Part shown: in pieces, positions 22,477 through 33,802 of the stretch
How positions within the stretch are numbered: the first letter of the stretch is position 1
Layout of the letters: each line of letters starts with the position of its first letter
DNA from: Aphrocallistes beatrix
Taxonomy: Eukaryota > Porifera > Hexactinellida > Sceptrulophora > Aphrocallistidae
DNA length: 64,000 bases
Reading direction: 5' to 3'
Assembly (NCBI GenBank): GCA_963281255.1
Contig: OY725488.1
Location: 10,451,524-10,515,523 of the forward strand
Notes under the pieces: generated by a model
Told to the model about the DNA's origin: nothing
What the model saw: only the letters and a program-made list of their open reading frames with translations
Databases searched by the model: none
Made by a program: the position numbers and the translations under genes

Positions 22477-23241
22477 CTATTTGGCTTGGTGAGTAGGCCT
22501 AATGAGGATATCGTGCACTGAGACTCTCAGTGGCGTGGAGAGGAGGTAGAGCACAGACTGAGTAATGTCGTGAGCTGAGAGAGAAGGAGTGGCCTCGTAG
22601 TGTCTAGCCGCTCCCTCCACGTCTCCACTCGCCCTGCCTGCAAACTCCGTGGCCACCAGCCCGGGGGACACCTGACTCACTTTGACCCCGGATCTCACTT
22701 CCCTCAGCTCCTGGCGTAGACTCTCTGTCAGAGCAGTGACTGCGAACTTGGTGGCGGTGTAGAAGTGGAAGTTAGGGTCTGTGAGTATTCTGTGTCCAGA
22801 CATGCTGCACATGTTGATGACGTAGCCACTGTCCACGCCTCGAGACTTCAGCTGCTGTAGGAACTCCCGCGTACAGATGGAGAGTCCGAGCACGTTTACT
22901 TCCAGCATTTCTCTCCACTGCTCCGTTGCCCCGGAGGTGAGTGGGGCGTAGTGCGACAGACCTGCGTTGTTAATCAGAATGTCGACTCCTCCGTGCTTCT
23001 TGCAGACACTCTCAAACATAGCTCTCACCTCCTCGTCCTTGCTGACGTCACACTTGTACGCATCCACTCCGCTGCATTCCTGCTCTATCTTCGCTGTGTT
23101 CCGAGCACAGCCGATGCACTTGATGCCTTGCTGGTGCAGAGTGCGCGCCAGCTCTAAGCCAATGCCTGCTGAGGCTCCTGTTACTATGGCAACCTTGCCT
23201 ACCCACTCCTTGCATATCTGTATCGAGTCTGCGGTGGCCAT
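22477..23241 (-). CDS. DHRS11: DHRS11-like short-chain dehydrogenase/reductase
   Basis: A single uninterrupted frame of 254 residues, about the usual length, with ATG at 23241. Classical SDR features are all present: cofactor motif TGASAGIG at 21-28 preceded by a beta strand (KVAIVTG), NNAG at 91-94, catalytic serine in MCSMSGHR (146-148), Tyr161 and Lys165 in FYTATKFAVTALTESLRQEL, and SPG at 192-194. GCARN at 44-48 is where NADP-preferring members carry Arg, so NADP(H) is likely. The segments SICTREF, SMSGHR and the C-terminal RPT are as in animal DHRS11, which reduces steroid and other carbonyls in the cytosol. Codon use is more GC-rich than in the surrounding NHL and Eph genes, and no intron interrupts it. 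Substrate is inferred from the family only. Confidence 0.93.
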   Translation of the reverse strand: MATADSIQICKEWVGKVAIVTGASAGIGLELARTLHQQGIKCIGCARNTAKIEQECSGVDAYKCDVSKDEEVRAMFESVCKKHGGVDILINNAGLSHYAPLTSGATEQWREMLEVNVLGLSICTREFLQQLKSRGVDSGYVINMCSMSGHRILTDPNFHFYTATKFAVTALTESLRQELREVRSGVKVSQVSPGLVATEFAGRASGDVEGAARHYEATPSLSAHDITQSVLYLLSTPLRVSVHDILIRPTHQAK

Positions 23242-23922
23242 TAAGAACTGCTGGTATCAGATTAATTGTATTAAATTCCGTCGTATAGCAGCACTATAGC
23301 ACTCAAATGATATAAAAATGCTTTTGGTTCCATTGTAATGTGTTAAAATCCTTGGTTGTAACATTGACATCCTGCATAGAAACTACGTATGTGAAGAATC
23401 AATCACTGTTTCTACAATGCTAGAATTAATGAGATTTTGATGGCAAGAGCATATTCTGTAGCGAACAAACACCAATGCTATTATTCTTCATTGAATTTCC
23501 TGAAAATAGAAGCACACTAAGAATAAAGCTATGCAATAATTATAAGTATCATTCATTTTGAATTATATTATCCACGGTGTACATTATGTGTAATGTGGAT
23601 GTAATAAAACAGTTGATTGGAAGTAATTTCAACACTAATAATAGAATCATCGTAAAATAATATAATAATTACCACATCCTATTTTATCTAAGAACATTTT
23701 AAATATTAGTACGAATATTTACACTAAGTTCTACACGATGTAGTATTGAGTTGAAGGAAGATATGACATCTCTATCGTGCATATTAACATTTTAAGTATT
23801 GTAAATAATTAATTCAATTAACGAAATGTATCACATCCAGTCCACAATGAATCATAGACAAATATACAACCAATCAGTATACAGAATATCAGAGGACCAG
23901 AAGAAGCAATAAGTGATGGGAA
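23242..23922. other. Intergenic
   Basis: AT-rich gap between the two minus-strand genes: the promoter of the dehydrogenase at right of 23241 and the 3' end of the next gene. No further feature recognised. Confidence 0.4.
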
Positions 23923-26354
23923 TCATTGGAGCAGAATTGGAGACTTCGTACCGCGTAGAATGTCCTGTACTAAACCCTCGATGTGCTGCTCAACATACGT
24001 GATGTGGCAGTTGAGTGGGACTTTACTCGTCGTGTCTAGTTTCGGGTGAGAGAGAGCTGAGTGCAGCTCTTCCACTGCTTCCATGCTAATCGCGACTTCT
24101 GCGTGGCCTTTCCCTTTAGGCCCGTTCATCCTCACGAACTCGTAGGGAGACCGTACGGTGTGCGAGGAGAAAGACCAGATTTTCTTCAGGAGGGAGGAGC
24201 GGCTGTTCACTGCACGGTCCACCGCATTCCTGAGCAGACCATACTCCACCATCCCGGAGAACACGGACTTACGGACGTTGAACTTCGCATTCGTGGCGAC
24301 TATTTCCACCGCCAGTCTGTGCTGGGGCCCCACGTGGATGTCTGAGAAAGTCCGCTCGTAGTCGTCCACTGAGAAGTAGATGTGCGGGTAGCAGATGGTG
24401 GTGCTCTTGCCTTTCTTGTCCATGCGCGCCTGGCTAGGGTTAGGATACACTCGCTTCGTGCACTTGTGTAGAGGCCTGTGGGATGTAGCCAATCAGATCG
24501 CAGGACAGGATAGTAGGCATACCGTGTGCACTCGAATCGTAGCCGGGCGATTATTAATTTTTTATTTTAGCCCATTTCTCCTGAAGAAATTAATATTTCA
24601 GAGATAAGCGAATTTTCAATGAATATGACCGCACGAGTGAGTTAATCAACAGTAGAAAGGGAGAATTTACCAAAATTTTTTTTAACAGATACAAAATAAA
24701 TTTTGCACTCTCTTGGGGGGGGGGATTATTCGAGGGATGCAATCATTCAAGTATATATGGTGGTATATAGTTTGAGAAACTTAGATTTAGTTGTGAGGAT
24801 ATCGATTCTATCACGAGCTCATATGGGAACTAAACATTCATCTTGAACCTTAGGTAGTGTAGTGGTGAACAAGAGCGGGACCGTTGGTTTGAAATCTCTC
24901 CTAGAGTGCTACCTAGCACCTAGATAGAACTATAGGACCGTAGCCGTCCTGATAACTGAATTCAACTCAAGTCAAATAGAATTAAATACAATTTAAACTT
25001 CATTAAAGTGTACGTGAGTACGGGAGTGGGAGCTCATAGTTCTTTCAACAACTCAAAGGATCAAAATGTTATTTACGAGATCTACGAATATGTGATCTCG
25101 ACAAATAAAATATAAAACCAGAATTCATAAAGGATTTTAATGGGAGTGACTATGTTGAAATGAGCAATTGTTTACATCTAAAATTTATAGAAATGATTGT
25201 GAGTCCTATTAGGACTGTTACGAAGTTATTTGCCCCCCACCCTCCCATTTCATTACACAGAAACGAACTGAACCAGCCCCGGACACTTCACTCCGAAGGA
25301 ATCTGCCCCTTTCAAGGGGGTACTTTACTTCGAGAAAGGTCATGTGCCGGCGCCACGGTTTTAGAAATGGTCCGGTTTTTACCTAACCTGGAGCCACAAG
25401 TTGTCCGGTTAATACCGTACCAACCGCGCCAGTGGCACCGGCCCTGGTTCAGAGTAGCTACAGTAGCTATAAATGTCCCGGTGTCATCGTGCCAAGTGGC
25501 TGTGACTCATGGTCAGATGTCTCCGGACACTTGAGTGGTTAGGGAGTACGGCGGGGATCGCTGGTACTCTCACACCGCGACAGTAACAGCAAAAACGTGT
25601 AAAACTCACAAATAATGGAATTAGATTTGTAACTGAAATAACATATGTGGTAATGATACATGCTAACTTGAGCCATGATAAAAGCGGGGAACGAAGTTAA
25701 ATTTCACGGGACATGACGGGGGAAAAGCAAGGGATTTCATGTAAAAACGGGACACTCGCGAAAATTAGCCCATAAAAAGAGATAAAAAAGCGGGACGTCC
25801 TGCCAAAGGTGTGACAGTTGGCATGGTATGGTGGAAATAATTAGCAAAAAATGAAAATAGTTCGACTTTCCAAAAAAGGAAATAGTTCACATAAAAACCA
25901 CCATTAATCCTAATGATAAAAAGTCGAACTATTCCCTTTTTCGAAAAGTCGAACCATTTCCGCATTACCAGTTGGCATACATGGGTAATATGTCTCACTT
26001 GAAGAGGTTATTCTTGTCAGCTGCTCCCACAGCACACACCATGGTGAACTCCAGCGTCTGTAGAATGAGGTTAGCGTAGAACGTAGCCGACCAGTCAACC
26101 TCTGTCTCTAAGAGCGGACACATGCTATCTCGCCTCGCTACAGTCAGCAATGGCACTCCTTGCTTCTCTTTGTCTACAGCGAATCTTATGTAGAATATGA
26201 TGTCATCAGACTCATCGTGTGAATACTCAGAATGGTTCTCTAAGAACACAACTCTGAAATTCTCTTTGTAGAAGTCTGAAGAGGGTGAGATGTCGTGAGG
26301 AAGCGAGGAGTCAGACGCAGTTTCGAACGTCCGACAAACTTCAAAAATATTCAT
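23923..26354 (-). CDS. KIAA0930: KIAA0930 / DUF2045 family protein, two exons (25999-26354 and 23923-24475)
   Basis: Exon A starts at ATG 26354 and carries DDIIFYIRF and VDWSATFYANLILQTLEFTM, matching the N-terminal half of human KIAA0930. It ends at donor TTCAA|GTGAGA (25999). Exon B begins after CATCCCACAG at 24475. Joining completes a lysine codon and reads NNLFK-PLHKCTKRVYPNPS, which follows the vertebrate order. It continues with YPHIYFSVDDYERTFSD, YEFVRMNGPKGKGHAEVA and the C-terminal HITYVEQHIEGLVQDILRG. The product is about 302 residues, shorter than the human protein because the long serine-rich linker before the last motif is almost absent. Function of the family is unknown. An upstream exon cannot be excluded. 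The intron (24476-25998) contains a nested MITE pair at its right end. Confidence 0.88.
24849..24906 (+). repeat. Possible tRNA-derived SINE head
   Basis: TAGTGTAGTGG resembles a Pol III A box, and GGTTTGAAATC about 35 bp on resembles a B box. No folded tRNA with paired acceptor stem is present, so a tRNA gene is unlikely. It lies in the KIAA0930 intron. Confidence 0.3.
25658..25980. mobile_element. Nested MITE pair; inner element 25825-25969 with 9-bp target duplication
   Basis: The outer element is the GGGAC-rich MITE (start TGCTAACTTGAGCCATGATA, end GACAGTTGGCA). Inserted at its end is a 145-bp copy of the GAAATAGTTCGA MITE with ends GGTATGGTGGAAATA and CATTTCCGCATTACC. AGTTGGCAT occurs on both sides (25816-25824 and 25970-25978), an exact 9-bp duplication typical of Mutator-like elements. 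It gives a clear relative age: outer first. Confidence 0.85.
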
Positions 26355-28439
26355 TTCTGCCTGGTATAAATTGAATCCTAATTCTAGGCTTACATGAAGT
26401 ACTAGCTACTATATGTAATGAGAATACTTGTGTTCTATTGTTAGAGAAGTTTTCTAAATGCATCCATATAGTTTAATGGTAGAATGGGAAGATAATAGAG
26501 GGAGTTATCTTGGTTCCTACTATCAATTTATGATCATAGTGGAATGTGGGAGGGATTAGTGGCTTATAGTGTAATACTATAGCCATGCTACTTGATTGAA
26601 TATAGACTGCTGTGGGCGCCAAAATGATTTAGTTAACTACGGCTATGGTTTCATCGGCAGTGTTGCCAGATAGACTGCTTAGCATGTTAATTCCACATAA
26701 CTTTAAAGTTATTGCCAAAGCTCAAAAGTTCATGCCAAGTTCTAAGGCATTTAATTAAATAAGGCATTTAATTAAATGTTCTTGCCAAGTTGTTGTCAAA
26801 TCAAAGAAGTATTTTGCCATGTTCATGCTAAAAGTAAAAAGTTCCTGCCAAAGTTCATGGTTCATGCCACAACTCAAAAATTCATGAAAATGATTAAATC
26901 TATGAACTTTGTTCATGATATGGCAGCATTATTTTATCCAGGTATGAGGCGCGTAAAAGTATTAAACAAATACAAGGCCGTAGATACCAGGTGTGAAGTG
27001 GTCCGATTGTGACTAAAAGTGGTCTGGTTTAAACTGATCGTACAGAATGGTCCCTTTTGAGGGTAAATATGTCTATAGTGGTCAGGTTGAGACCGGACCA
27101 ACCGACCAGTGGCTATGGCTCTGTAATACATGTGACGTAGATTTAAGAATTTCGCCTGGATCCTATATCGTACAGGCCTCTCAATCTGTCATCTAACTGA
27201 ATCGTGTGAAGACATGTACATACATGCCAACTTGAGCCATGATAAAAGCGGGACGCAGCGTTGAATTTCGCGGGGCATGGCGGGACGCAATAGAAAAGTA
27301 TTATACATAGAGTCAAAAAAAGCGGGACATAATAGGGAAATTTCTTGTAAAAGCGGGACACTCGAGAAAATTAGCTCAATAGAAGATTGAAAAAAGCGGG
27401 ACGTCCCGCCAAAAACGGGACAGTTGGCAAGTATGCATGTAGTAAATCGTGAAAAGATAAGGTAACTAGTATTACGAACAATAGCATAGGTCTCAAGTTC
27501 ATCAAGCTTTATTTAGGTAGACCTGCATCAGTAGTAGTAAAACCCGCATTCTTGCTGAAATATGAATTTCTCGCAAATACTTAAATCTGATAGTCATAAG
27601 CTGATATATTTCATTATAATCAGCTCATATATAATGATGGAATGTCATTTGTAAACAAAAACCATTCAATTTGCCTAGAAATACTTTCAGAATTCAAGAA
27701 ATGGCATTTCAGTGGGAATAATTTTGAAAAATTTTCTTGGTAACTCACATCTCAAATGCAATCAATTCTTAACACATTCACTTCTCAGTTCTATGCGAAA
27801 AACATTATAATAAAAACACTTAGAAGTGCCCTTAAACGACCTCTGAAAATCACTAAATTTGACCCAAATATAGCCTGTTGTGCAATCATTTGATGACTAA
27901 TCTAAATTTTAACAACGAATATGGGTGCTTTGACACCATATTTATATATGCTGGTAATACATTCCTAAGCTCTATTGTGCTTTGTTAATGATTTAAGGCA
28001 GCTCATGTATTTCTTCATCCATCTTCTACCGCATCCCTGGTTAAGTTACTCTTAGGCCTTATATATAGTAGGCTATGGCTCACTCAAACTTGCTACCTAT
28101 GCAGTGGTTCTAAATCGTAATAATAGTGAGTAATGGTCTCACATTGAAAGTTCTGGCTACGCCACTGGCTATCAGCCATCATATCAGAAACTAATCTCTA
28201 CGTATGTCAACCAAACTAAAACTTTACCCTATAATATCTTATGGTTGGAATAACATTCCAAACTTGATATATTTCACGGAAATAATTAAGTTGTAACCTA
28301 ATTTGCTGAGAGGGCAAGAACTTATATTTAATGATTTGTTCGGAAATTGATGCATCCTTTTAAAATATACTGGCACTACATCATACTGATTGGAAAAGTG
28401 CTAAAATACTGTAAAACGTATGAAGCTATTTTCATTTTC
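26355..28439. other. Intergenic, dense MITE region
   Basis: No gene is supported. About 26661-26926 is a MITE with GTGTTGCCA / TGGCAGCA ends and many TTCATGCCA motifs (relative at 6033-6385). About 26978-27125 is a GGTCCGGTT-type repeat, relatives at 25330-25440 and 44096-44140. 27224-27438 is a full GGGAC-rich MITE. 27760-28077 is half of a foldback element ending GTAGGCTATG. 26461-26530 resembles a 5' half of a tRNA (TAGTTTAATGGTAGAA) but lacks the rest. Confidence 0.5.
27224..27438. mobile_element. GGGAC-rich MITE, full copy
   Basis: Ends ATGCCAACTTGAGCC and GACAGTTGGCAAGTAT are inverted relatives. The interior holds repeated AAAGCGGGAC in one direction. Other copies: 424-505, 25658-25823, 41400-41600. 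Confidence 0.6.
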
Positions 28440-29275
28440 ACACCTTTATATACATATTTTCACACGATTTGACGAATTTTGAAAATTATGCTAGAGATTA
28501 GCTTCCAACGGTTGACAAGGGGTTTTTAGGGGTGTAGATTTCGAATATCATATTTTCAGATCGATATGATGAATTATTTGTTTACTTTTGTTTACAATAG
28601 ATACATAAAGTAAACAAATTACAAAAATAGGCTAGAGAATAGCTTCCAACGGTGACAAGGGGTTTTTAGGGGTGTAGATTTCGAATATCATATTTTCAGA
28701 TCGATATGATGAATTATTTGTTTACTTTTGTTTACAATAGATACATAAAGTAAACAAATTACAAAAATAGGCTAGAGAATAGCTTCCAACGGTGACAAGG
28801 GGTTTTTAGGGGTGTAGATTTCGAATATCATATTTTCAGATCGATATGATGAATTATTTGTTTACTTTTGTTTACAATAGATACATAAAGTAAACAAATT
28901 ACAAAAATAGGCTAGAGAATAGCTTCCAACGGTGACAAGGGGTTTTTAGGGGTGTAGATTTCGAATATCATATTTTCAGATCGATATGATAAATTATTTG
29001 TTTACTTTTGTTTACAATAGATACATAAAGTAAACAAATTACAAAAATAGGCTAGAGACTAGCTTCTAACGGTTGACATGGGTTTTTTTAGTGCTGTAGA
29101 TTTCGAATATTATATCTTCGGATCCATATGAGAAATTATTCGTTAACCTTTGTTTACAATATTTATATCAAATAAAAAAAATCCCAAATAGGTTAGTTTG
29201 AGTAACTTCAGGCGCCCGCAGGGCGACTCTGCGGACACGAAGCCGCGCAGCACAAGCAAGCGAAGCGCGCTTGTA
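28440..29275 (+). mobile_element. Helitron-like subfamily 1 copy with a tandemly amplified 140-bp unit
   Basis: The 3' end is typical (GCAAGCGAAGCGCGCTTGTA); the 5' end is missing. Between 28507 and 29070 a unit of 140-141 bp (CAACGGTGACAAGGGGTTTT ... GTTTACTTTTGTTTACAATA) is repeated four times almost without change and is followed by a diverged unit. Normal copies have two diverged units. Confidence 0.75.
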
Positions 29276-29505
29276 ATTCATAATTCCTGAAATATGAATT
29301 ATTCGAATAATTCATAAATCAGGAATTATGAATTATTCGAATTATTCAGAATCCTGAATTATGAATTATTAGAAAAATTCATTCATATAGTTCAGTATAT
29401 TTCTAGTAAAAAACTTCCAATTTTGAATAATTCTTCTCAGGCATGATGAATTATTAATTATTCGGATTATTCGAATTATTCATTAATTCATGAATTAGTC
29501 AACTT
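29276..29505. mobile_element. AT-rich palindromic element (TTCGAATAATTC family)
   Basis: Repeats of GAATTATTCGAATAATTC with the end ATGAATTAGTCAACTTA, the same as the termini of 58283-58951. It directly follows the Helitron-like 3' end. Confidence 0.6.
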
Positions 29506-29509
29506 AGAC

Positions 29510-30232
29510 TGCAAGTATTATTTGGATCATAGATCCTACTTTTATATAGTATGTAATAGTATAGGAAGTACGCTAAAATTTTTTTAAACTGAAGAACTCG
29601 GAAATGCCACAGTTAATTGCGATGTTTCCCATTAAACGTAAAAGAATATTCGTTTTCAAACGAACTAAGATTCGGGTGGGTTGATTTCGAACGAATATCC
29701 GAATATTCAGTATACTTGTTTCAGCCCTAGTCCCTACTAAAAGGTTTTTTTCGAACTAATGACTATATTCTAGAAATGACCAAATTCCTCTTCAACAAAA
29801 TTGAAAATAAATAAAATCTGTACGTAAAGGGTTTTCTTTACATGAATAAATATATCATTGGCCACATAGACTAAAATGAATGCTGCTTAGCTTCTTAAAG
29901 GGACAAGAATAATTACTTGTCGTAGAAACATTCGAGAAGAATATTATGCAAAAAATTGAGAGTCAACCTCATCAATTTTAAATAAACCGCTATAATTATT
30001 AACAGCAAATCAACTAACTTCTAAATATTAGCGCAAAGTTATAGCAGACATCCCCAGTAGTACCAATGTAAACTGAGGATAGCGTTAAAGTGTAGTCACT
30101 AAGATATTTCATTGTAGTGTATTACTATAAAATATATATGAACAACAGTGAATTGTATTCAGTTCTTCCTGATTATACTTGTATTGTAATTGTTTGTACT
30201 CTGTTCTTCATTGGAATAATAGCAAATCTATA
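29510..30232 (+). repeat. Segmental duplication upstream of the intact NHL gene (partner 32430-33119)
   Basis: Collinear with 32430-33119 for over 650 bp (for example ATTCGGATATTCGTTCGAAATC blocks on the minus strand, and TTTGTACTCTGTTCTT just before the ATG). It contains the promoter of the gene at 30233. Confidence 0.8.
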
Positions 30233-31504
30233 ATGGCAACAGCAGATCCAGGATCTGACCCTGTTAGTTTATTCGGGTTGAGTAACAAACTCCAGGGTAA
30301 AGTGAACTTGTTTAGAGAATTGATTGAAAAGAAGAAGTTGGAAGTAAGAAGAGTCAGCGGGGAAATGAGAAGTCTTATCGAAAAGAAAGAAGAAGAAATA
30401 ATCCGAGAATTGGATAATATTTGGGAAGAAGTGAATGCTAGAATGGAAAAGAAGAAAACTGAAACTCAACAAGTTGTCGGAGAATTAGAAAATAGAAAAA
30501 AAGAGATCGGTGAATTACTCCAAAAGATCAGTCAAAGTGAAACAGAATTCCCTGAATTGTCTAAAGCAATTGAAAACGCAAAAAGAGAAATGGATATTGA
30601 TATTCCTAATGTGAAGTTAACGTGGAGAGTAGATGAATTGAAAAGTCGTATCGATAGAATGTGTCATTGTGATAAACAGATTTTAGTTTATAATGAAGAT
30701 ACTCACTATCAACTGAAATGGAGTAAATGTGAGGAAGGAAGAGGAGACAGTCAACTCAATCTTCCATTGGGCATAGCGACTAATCCTATGAACGAGAATT
30801 TTTATGTAGCCGATCAATTGAATGACAGAGTTCAGATTTTCTCTAGAGAAGGAGAATGGATCAGATCTGTGAAAGATGACCAAATGGAATATCCACTAAA
30901 TATCCTATTTCACAACCAATCAATTTACGTACAATGTAATAGAGCAATTCTGAAATTGAATAGCTCCACTGAGAAGAAAGAAAAGTCTAAATCTTATGAT
31001 TTTAGTCTCAGAGGTATCTGTACCGATAATATTCATATTTATGCCGGCCAAAGGAATGGAATGAATCTAATAGTTTTAACCCTAGATTTGATTGAAGAAA
31101 ACAAAATATCTCTCAAGACTGAATTCTGTGAACAAGATACCAATATCAGAGATATATCTCTATCTCAAGAATTGTTTTATATTTTGCTATTCAATACAGA
31201 ATTTCCAATTCAAGCATTTTCTAGAGAAGGCATTCTTATCAGATGTGTTGTTGGAAAAAATAGCATAACCTGTGCTTATTGTTTCTGTCTAGATCAGCAA
31301 CACAACATCTTGGTAGCAGGCTATGGAGACTCTAAAGTGAAGATCTTTTCTAATGAAGGGAAACTACTCACTCAGTTTGGTGAGGAAGGAATTGAAAACG
31401 GACAGTTCTCTGGATTAGTTGGAATTTCTTTGAGTGAATTAGGAGATATTGTCACTGTTCAACAGCGCAATTCAAACTTATTGAAAGGATTCTCTCGTTT
31501 ATGA
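30233..31504 (+). CDS. Coiled-coil NHL-repeat protein, intact, single exon
   Basis: ATG at 30233 (MATADPGSDPVSLFGLSNKL) was chosen because the same start is conserved in the duplicate at 33120; the frame is open 54 bases further upstream but without ATG. The product is 423 residues. Residues about 20-130 are a strongly charged coiled-coil (KKEEEIIRELDNIWEEVNAR), then NHL blades (LNLPLGIATNPMNENFYVAD; CFCLDQQHNILVAGYGDSKV; GQFSGLVGISLSELGDIVTV). No RING, B-box or membrane segment. It resembles the tail of TRIM-NHL proteins, so a scaffold or RNA- or protein-binding role is possible but unproven. Sequence is lysine- and glutamate-rich and AT-rich compared with the neighbouring dehydrogenase. No internal stop or frameshift: the cleanest NHL gene of the window. 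Confidence 0.85.
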   Translation: MATADPGSDPVSLFGLSNKLQGKVNLFRELIEKKKLEVRRVSGEMRSLIEKKEEEIIRELDNIWEEVNARMEKKKTETQQVVGELENRKKEIGELLQKISQSETEFPELSKAIENAKREMDIDIPNVKLTWRVDELKSRIDRMCHCDKQILVYNEDTHYQLKWSKCEEGRGDSQLNLPLGIATNPMNENFYVADQLNDRVQIFSREGEWIRSVKDDQMEYPLNILFHNQSIYVQCNRAILKLNSSTEKKEKSKSYDFSLRGICTDNIHIYAGQRNGMNLIVLTLDLIEENKISLKTEFCEQDTNIRDISLSQELFYILLFNTEFPIQAFSREGILIRCVVGKNSITCAYCFCLDQQHNILVAGYGDSKVKIFSNEGKLLTQFGEEGIENGQFSGLVGISLSELGDIVTVQQRNSNLLKGFSRL

Positions 31505-33119
31505 TTGTTTTCAGAATTATGCTCTTTTTTAACTTCTAATCGTAGTATTGAGCTTTGTAATGATTATCTTTCCTATTTCGCTGTTTTGTGTGTATATTCG
31601 TTTGGACTTTCATAATGTTATCTTATTCATTATTTATTGATGCTTCATCTTTCCTTGTTTCGTAACTATTATTTTAAAACTCGATGTTGTTTTCCGTTTA
31701 TGTTTGTTTATTTGTTTGTATAAATTGATTGAGGAACTGGGAGGTGTTAGAAATGTGAAATTTGGCACACAGGTACAAATAATCAGTCTAAAAGTAGGTC
31801 GAAAATCTAAGTGAAATCTATACACCTCGCTGAGATAAGTAACAAATTGTGCTGATTAATCAAATTATATTATTTTATAATGTAACGTATTGGAATCTAA
31901 ACAGTAGTGACTATACTTCATGGGTTTATACAGGTTTATCCAGTCCGGCACTTTTTTGAAGGTGATGAAAGCTTTATGGCACCTAAACAGGGGTTTATTC
32001 CAAGGATAGCAGCAACCAGGTACCAAAGTGTCCGCATGCCTGAGTAACTAACCCATAATACTTAGGGCATTCAATAAGTTCGTAACCCTACCTATCATTT
32101 CTTTGCTAGCCTTATTTAAAATCAGTTCTAGTGTGATTATTACCTGATTATTATGTGATTATTATTGTGATTACTACATTACCTCACTTAAAAGGCTTCC
32201 TTTCACTTTGCTCTTATAACGTTCCTTACAGAAAAGGCCTAGCTTCGCTCTCATTTGGCCACATTCCGACCTCAAAATGTCACTGTACCCCCCCACAGCG
32301 AACTGAAAATGCCTCAGATCACTTTCAATTTCAATTTGTAAGTATATAAGTATATAAATAGCTCAAAGGCTAGGAGAGGTACACTACCAACCGACACAAA
32401 CACTCATTTTAGAAATGTGTACCTAGTATACTGCAAGTAGTAATTACTTAGGATCATATATCTTACTTGTATATATAGTAGTATGTAATAGTATAGGAAC
32501 CACTTTGGAATGCCACAGTTAATTGCGATGTTACTCATTAAGTGTAAATGAATATTCGTTTTGAAACGAACTAAGATTCGGGTAGGTTGATTTCGAACGA
32601 ATATCCGAATATTCAGTATACTCGTTTCAGCCATAGTCCCAAAGAGGGCGAAATTTCCTTTCGAGTTAATGGCTATATCCCAGAAATGATCAAACTCCTT
32701 TTCAGCTAACCCTGAAAAAAAAAAAAAAATCTGTACATAAAGGGTTTCCTTTACATGAATAATTATATCATTGGCCACATAGACAAGATAATCACTTGTC
32801 AAGAAGCATTTAAGAAGAAGTCTTATATAAAAAGTTGAGACTCTCTATTAATGTCTTACTCATCAATTTTAAATAATGGAATTAATAATACTTAATCAAC
32901 TAACTTCTAAATATAGATGCAAAATTATAGCATACATCCCCTGTAGTATCAATGAGAAACTGAGGATGAGATTGAAGTGTTGTCACTAAAGATATAGGAT
33001 TTCATTATAGTGTATTACAGTAAAATATATATATAATAGTGAATTGTATTCCTTTATTCATGTGAATAAACTGTAAATGTTTGTACTCTGTTCTTAATTG
33101 GAACAATAGCAAATCTATA
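31505..33119. other. Intergenic; Helitron-like fragment and duplicated promoter
   Basis: About 31690-31840 is a diverged 5' fragment of a Helitron-like subfamily 1 element. 32058-32092 (CTTAGGGCATTCAATAAGTT after TA) resembles a mariner terminal repeat, with no partner end found. 32430-33119 is the segmental duplicate of 29510-30232. No gene. Confidence 0.5.
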
Positions 33120-33802
33120 ATGGCAACTGCTGATCCAGGATCTGTGTGTTTGGACAGAATATACTCAAGGGACCATGGGGAATAGCAGTAACAGGAGAAT
33201 TCATCTACGTCACAGACATTACACAACACTCTCTATTCCAATTCAATCAAGACACTCTCCAACTAATCAACAGAGCTGGTACTGAGGGAAAGGCTGAAGG
33301 ACAGCTAGGTGCTCCTAGAGGATTATGTGTAGACAGAAATGGAGATGTGTCCATAGCAGATTGTTGGAATAACAGAGTCAGTGTATTCTCAGGTAACCTC
33401 AGTTTCAAATCCTGTATTGGGGAATGAATCCTTAGATTACCTCAAGATGTGAAACTGAGTCCAGATACACTGGTGGTACTAGACAGGAGTCTTAAATGCA
33501 TGAAAATATTCTCCAGGAGTGGAGACCTGCTTACTTCCTGTGTCTCTCACGGATATAAACAGAATTGTTTGGTTGATACTCCATACTTCTTCTGTTTAGA
33601 TCCAGACATGAATATCTTGATTAGTGACTATGGACATGACACTATTAAGATATTCACACATTCCGGAGAGCTTATCCACACACTAGGGAAGAAAGGACAA
33701 TCAAGAAGAGAACTCATTGAACCCTGTGGTATTGCTGTGTCCCATCCCGGGATAATATTTATTGTGTCACATAATCTGAACTTTACCTTCCAATGTTATT
33801 AA
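33120..33802 (+). pseudogene. Chimeric NHL pseudogene
   Basis: The ATG at 33120 and first eight codons (MATADPGS) plus the whole upstream region belong to the family of the gene at 30233. From about 33144 the body is that of the other family, matching 17710-18711 (QHSLFQFNQDTLQLINRAGT; FFCLDPDMNILISDYGHDTI), ending TFQCY. The join is out of frame, so translation from the ATG stops near 33185. In the body frame there is also a TGA at 33425 where the relative has a glycine codon. The first blade and coiled-coil of both parents are lost. Confidence 0.88.

Noticed and set aside
22951-23299. Plus-strand frames opposite DHRS11
   Set aside because: Shadows of the conserved minus-strand dehydrogenase.
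24061-24607. Plus-strand frames opposite the KIAA0930 second exon
   Set aside because: Shadows of the minus-strand gene, which has clear homology and splice sites.
26461-26530. tRNA-like sequence TAGTTTAATGGTAGAATG
   Set aside because: Resembles a D-arm and A box, but there is no acceptor pairing, anticodon stem or proper B box.
32404-32802. 132-codon minus-strand frame
   Set aside because: Lies in the duplicated promoter region of the NHL gene, is not open in the partner copy at 29510-30232, and has no domain.
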